Positions 60,494-64,000 of a DNA stretch of 64,000 nucleotides are shown in pieces. Positions within the stretch are counted from its first letter, which is position 1, and each line of letters starts with the position of its first letter. Location: positions 91,245-155,244 of the forward strand of contig NZ_JANFYZ010000007.1 in NCBI RefSeq assembly GCF_024460775.1, read 5' to 3'. The notes below the pieces were generated by a model. The model was not told the DNA's origin and made no database searches. It saw only the letters and a program-made list of their open reading frames with translations. The position numbers and the translations under genes are program-made. The stretch comes from Desulfovibrio desulfuricans. Lineage in GTDB: Bacteria > Desulfobacterota > Desulfovibrionia > Desulfovibrionales > Desulfovibrionaceae.

Positions 60494-62386
60494 TTACGCT
60501 TCAAGCTGGTAATTACTGCCGCTGATGCGTTTGCACTGCTTTTTCAGCGTGGCGGCGGCGCGCGCCAGATCAAAACTGCTCTGAAAGTTGCTGGCATTAA
60601 CGCCTACAATCGTCAGGGACATGAGCGGGAAGCGCTCTTCAATATTGCTGCGGCTTTTGCCCTCGATGTAACCGCGCTGGACGTCATCGGCGCTGTAAAA
60701 GGCAGGCACGCTGTCGTTAAAAGCAGAGATGATGGTTTCGCACACATCAGGGGCCGTAAGGGCATCTGTTACGGCGATAAAGTCATCGCCGCCGATGTGG
60801 CCTACAAAATCATCCTCGCTCGCGCTTTCCTTGATGATGGACGAGAGGCGCTTGAGCGCCCTGTCGCCATTTTTAAAGCCGTATTTGTCGTTGTAAGCCT
60901 TGAAGTTGTCGATATCGAAGTAGAGAACAATACGCGGCAAACCAAGGCGCACAAGCCGCTCCAGCTCTATATCTATGAGCGCGTTGCCGGGCAGTTCTGA
61001 AAGAGGATTGAGCTGGCGCGCGTTGGCGACTTCCAGTTCGATGCTCTTTTCGAGCAGTTCCTTGACTGTTACCACACCCTGATAACGACCCTCGCGGGTT
61101 ACGGTGACAAAATCATAGAGTTTGGCGTCATCACGGCGCATGGCCTGACGCGCTACCAGATCAATGGTGCATTGGTGGTCCACACACAAAAAGGAGCGGT
61201 CCATGACCGCTTCCACAGCTTTGTCGGCAAAAAGGGAAAAACCGAATCTGCCGCTTAGTTGCTCGTACAGGCGGTTGCGTGTGAGCGCCCCCACGGGCAA
61301 ATCACCCATAACCACGCACAGCCCGTTGAGTTTGCTGTTTTTTTCGAACAAATCTACCACGCTACGTATGGGCATGTGCGGCGGCACAACGGTGCCTGCG
61401 CGGCAAATATGGCGCACATGAAACTTGTGGACGCGCGCGCCAAAAAATCTGTTTTTAATCTTGTTTTCGCGGTGAATGACCTGAAGGGCCAGCGGGTCTA
61501 CGGCTCTTGGCGTGGGATCTGGCCTGCGGAGAAAATAGCCCTGTCCGTAGGGCACATCAAAACTGATGAGGGTTGCCAGCTCTTCTTCGGTTTCTATGCC
61601 CTCGGCAATGATGCGCGTATTGGTGAGCGCCGCAAATTCCTGCATGCTCTTGATGAGCGCCTGCCGGGTGAGGTCTTTATCCACCCCACGTATGAGCTGC
61701 ATATCGAGCTTGATGAAATGCGGCTGCACGTCAGATATAAGGTTGAGGCCGGAATAGCCTGCGCCCGCATCGTCGATGCTGATCTGGTAATTCTGGCCTT
61801 TGTAATGCTCGATAATCTGCTTGAAGCCGCGCAGGTTCACAACCGATTCGCGCTCGGTGATTTCAAAAACAATATCTTCGGCGCTGATGGCAAAGCGGGT
61901 CAGGTATTCCTTGGTGAAGCCCATGCCAAAATGGGAATCCTGAATAATGTTGGGATTTACATTAAGAAACAGGCGGATGCCCGTTGGCATCTGGCGGGCG
62001 GCGCGCAGGGCGCTACGCCGGAAGAGATGCTCAAGCTCCAGCATGCGCCCATTTTCCAGCGCGCACTGAATAAGGGCCTCTGGACCTTCAAGCGGAGTTC
62101 CGGCAGGGCCGCGGCCAAGCGCTTCATAACCAAAAACAGCGCCATCGCGAAGAGAAACAATGGGCTGGAGCACGCTGGTGATGGTCTGATTCTGGAGCAC
62201 ATCCAGCAAGGCCTGACGACGCTGATCATCATCGGCAGTTGCAACATTCAGTGAAGTTGATGCGGGCGGCGGAACCATGGACGTAGCGCGGCATGGATGT
62301 GGGTGCGAATCTGCCAAACTTGCAGGATGCAGCGGCAGATCGCAAAAAGTTTCTACAAATAAATCCTGCGCGGAAGAATCGGGCAT
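60494..62386 (-). CDS. EAL-CBS-GGDEF cyclic-di-GMP protein
   Basis: 630 residues from ATG 62386 (GGAGGGGG upstream). An EAL phosphodiesterase domain comes first with catalytic residues apparently intact: YEALGRGP, FEITERESV, DDAGAGYSG, KLDMQLIRGV, GIETEEEL. Two CBS-like segments (about 310-450) follow, then a GGDEF domain (about 470-625) with DIDNFKAYNDKYG and an altered signature GGDDF. It probably degrades c-di-GMP; the GGDDF site may bind GTP, make c-di-GMP weakly, or be regulatory. No membrane segment. Upstream of and cotranscribed with the chemoreceptor gene, linking motility and c-di-GMP. Confidence 0.9.
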   Translation of the reverse strand: MPDSSAQDLFVETFCDLPLHPASLADSHPHPCRATSMVPPPASTSLNVATADDDQRRQALLDVLQNQTITSVLQPIVSLRDGAVFGYEALGRGPAGTPLEGPEALIQCALENGRMLELEHLFRRSALRAARQMPTGIRLFLNVNPNIIQDSHFGMGFTKEYLTRFAISAEDIVFEITERESVVNLRGFKQIIEHYKGQNYQISIDDAGAGYSGLNLISDVQPHFIKLDMQLIRGVDKDLTRQALIKSMQEFAALTNTRIIAEGIETEEELATLISFDVPYGQGYFLRRPDPTPRAVDPLALQVIHRENKIKNRFFGARVHKFHVRHICRAGTVVPPHMPIRSVVDLFEKNSKLNGLCVVMGDLPVGALTRNRLYEQLSGRFGFSLFADKAVEAVMDRSFLCVDHQCTIDLVARQAMRRDDAKLYDFVTVTREGRYQGVVTVKELLEKSIELEVANARQLNPLSELPGNALIDIELERLVRLGLPRIVLYFDIDNFKAYNDKYGFKNGDRALKRLSSIIKESASEDDFVGHIGGDDFIAVTDALTAPDVCETIISAFNDSVPAFYSADDVQRGYIEGKSRSNIEERFPLMSLTIVGVNASNFQSSFDLARAAATLKKQCKRISGSNYQLEA

Positions 62387-63908
62387 GACCCCCTCCACAT
62401 AAATTGCTGCGATGGTTGGGCTGCGGTCTGCTTGCGCGTGGTGGCCGAGGCATTAATTTCCGGCAGGCACGGCCCTCAGACTCGTAGTCACAAACATCAC
62501 TAAGCCGATACTATGGCGGGTCTGTTACAGAAATAATTGATTTTGACGGCGAATCAGATTCGTCAGAGATAATTTGAAAAGACAATTACCAAAAAGAAAG
62601 AGGGAATTGGGCCCATTGTTACAGCCGCATTACGCGACTTTTGACGACAAGGTTACGGAGGTAAATGTGCGCTTACGCAGGGCCAGATTTTAATTGGGGT
62701 TTAGATGGGTGGTAGATAGTCTTTAGTGATAGTCGTGTCTGTCGTGGCAATGATGCCAAGAGCGATTTGCTTGGCTCGACTTAGTTCTATTTTTTGCCCT
62801 TTTCGGGCACTGTATTCCGGATCCACGAGCGCGCTCTCACCACATCGGCGTGCGATTCGCCTCTCAGTTGAGGTGAACCTTAAGATTTTGCTGCCCTTCG
62901 GTCACTGTATTCCGCCATCCGCGAAGTTTGGGACGCGGGTGCAGAGCAATTTCTGCTCATCGTAGAGTTTGAGTCTTTTGCTGCCCTTCGGGCGCTATCT
63001 TCCGCCGCCCGGCGGAGTTTGGGACGCCTGTGCGGCGCGCAGCAAGGCGGGGCCTGTTATGGGGCTACGCCCCCTTCTCGGCCCCCCTTGCATCCCCCCC
63101 GAAGCACCCCCTAAGAGAGATCTTCAATAACCTCTGTGTGGCGAGGGCAACGCGGCTGTAGCTCCGGGAGCTTCCTTCCCTCGCTACGCTCGGTCAGGCG
63201 ATCTCCCTCCGCGCCGCGTAAATGCCAGATGGCGCATTTGCTTTGGATAAAGTCCGTTTCAGCCGACTATCCTGATAACAATTATACTGTTAAAACTGGT
63301 CGTTGGCTCAAGCTGTCTCGCCACAATAATTGTTGTCTCTCAACATACTTAGCTTTGCTGCGGGCATCATTACAAGCAAGACGTATTGCTTAATCCCCTA
63401 GTCACCTCGAAGCGAAAGCCGCACAGCTAGAAGCCAATGGCAAGTCGTTAACATCATATGTCTTTTGCAGGCAATAATTAAAGAAAGGTTGCGGAGTCAC
63501 GTTGCATCACCTTTTGAATGCGCAAAGTTGCAATGAAATTACACCGCACGCGGCACAGGACACCCTGCCTTTCAACGGGAATGACGTGAAATGGTTGTGG
63601 AGTTGCCTTCCTTAGACTCGCCGGAGCGTGAGCGGAGGCGACGTGCTGGTGTTGGGCGAATTTGCAAAATACGCATTTTTGCGGACTGACAAGGAAAAAT
63701 TAGTTTTTTAAGCGCAGCGTACTCAAGTACGTGAGCATTAAAAAACCAATTTTGACGCAGTCAGGCCCAAAAAGTCGGGTTTGCGTAAATGCGGCTGACG
63801 GGCTCTGGACGCAACCAGGAGAAAGCGAGGAAAAACTCCAAAGAGCAAAGGGGGAGTTGGAAGGAAGGGGATGGGCGGAAGGAAGGAGCAAGAGGGGGGG
63901 ATAAAAGA
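62387..63908. other. long gene-free region next to the rRNA operon
   Basis: About 1.5 kb without a credible gene. Contents: the promoter side of the EAL gene, imperfect repeats (62,791-63,033), a C/G-homopolymer-rich block near 63,050-63,110, and an AT-rich part. Short open frames (62726-62965, 63136-63393) cross repeats and show no family features. It ends at the rRNA operon terminator. Confidence 0.5.
62791..63033. repeat. imperfect tandem direct repeats (~90-94 bp period)
   Basis: Two clear units at 62886-62942 and 62976-63033 both read TTTTGCTGCCCTTCGG, then CT-TTCCGCC and AGTTTGGGACGC; a partial third unit at 62791-62820 reads TTTTTGCCCTTTTCGGGCAC then TGTATTCCGG. Starts are about 94 and 90 bases apart. 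Confidence 0.6.
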
Positions 63909-63944
63909 CAAAGCCCCTTGCGCTAATAGCAGCAAGGGGCTTTG
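63909..63944 (-). terminator. rRNA operon terminator
   Basis: Arms CAAAGCCCCTTGC / GCAAGGGGCTTTG with a 10-base loop, just past the 5S 3' end; TCTTTTAT follows on the minus strand. Confidence 0.8.
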
Positions 63945-63950
63945 AAGCAA

Positions 63951-64000
63951 TCGTTGACAGCGGCCTACTTTCCCACATGACGTTATGCAGTATCATCGGC
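63951..64000 (-). rRNA. rrf: 5S ribosomal RNA, 3' end (truncated by window)
   Basis: On the minus strand the last ~50 bases read GCCGATGATACTGCATAACG then TCATGTGGGAAAGTAGG and CCGCTGTCAACG, a typical 5S helix I/V end including GTGGGAAAGTAGG. The rest of the gene, and presumably 23S and 16S, lie to the right. Confidence 0.9.

Noticed and set aside
62791..63033. CRISPR array beside the rRNA operon
   Set aside because: Repeat units are about 57 bases, imperfect, at most three, with no cas genes.

Overview
The window looks like a chromosome segment of a Desulfovibrio-type sulfate reducer, probably near the D. desulfuricans / D. fairfieldensis group. This rests on moderately high-GC genes, several chemoreceptors including one with a C-terminal hemerythrin domain, a Fe-type alcohol dehydrogenase, and an indolepyruvate:ferredoxin oxidoreductase pair. 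The organism call is inferred from gene content, not from a search.

Layout. (1) 1-7.2 kb: host genes (alpha/beta hydrolase, hemerythrin chemoreceptor, ABC-F ATPase, secreted dienelactone-hydrolase-like protein, methyltransferase). (2) 7.2-14.8 kb: an accessory stretch. It opens with a strongly AT-rich reverse transcriptase gene, a structured intergenic element closed by a 13-bp perfect stem, and a SLATT-like membrane protein gene; I read this as a reverse-transcriptase defence system. An orphan HigA antitoxin follows, then two decayed higB copies flanking an alcohol dehydrogenase gene, a hipBA module and the N-terminal stub of a P4-type integrase. (3) 14,986-51,887: an apparently complete P2-like prophage inserted at the 3' part of a tRNA-Ser(CGA) gene and bounded by a 64-bp perfect direct repeat. 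(4) 51.8-58.6 kb: host genes (tRNA-Ser, a TPR protein, nadD, proA, a YfgM-like membrane protein, iorAB). (5) 58.7-62.4 kb: a chemoreceptor and an EAL-CBS-GGDEF cyclic-di-GMP protein in one operon. (6) 62.4-64 kb: a gene-free stretch with imperfect direct repeats, ending in the terminator and 3' end of a 5S rRNA gene on the minus strand, so an rRNA operon lies just beyond the window.

The prophage has the expected modules: integrase and an excisionase-like gene, a divergent immunity region with short repeated operators, a Toprim primase-helicase, a BRO-type antirepressor, an AT-rich region framed by a 17-bp inverted repeat, an Ogr-like late activator, portal/terminase/capsid genes, tail sheath and tube, a lysis cassette with overlapping spanins, a tail chaperone with a -1 frameshift site, tape measure, baseplate, fibre and spike, and a methyltransferase with a Com-like zinc finger. 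Between replication and head modules it carries cargo: BrnT-BrnA, a zinc-ribbon membrane protein, an AT-rich PD-(D/E)XK-like protein, an FRG-domain protein and a DUF2971 protein. The last three look like anti-phage or abortive-infection genes.

Most noteworthy: the RT/structured-RNA/SLATT locus at 7.5-9.65 kb, the prophage cargo at 22.7-27.2 kb, the repeated CCCTAGGCA motif in prophage intergenic regions, and the iteron-like region at 21.77-21.98 kb.
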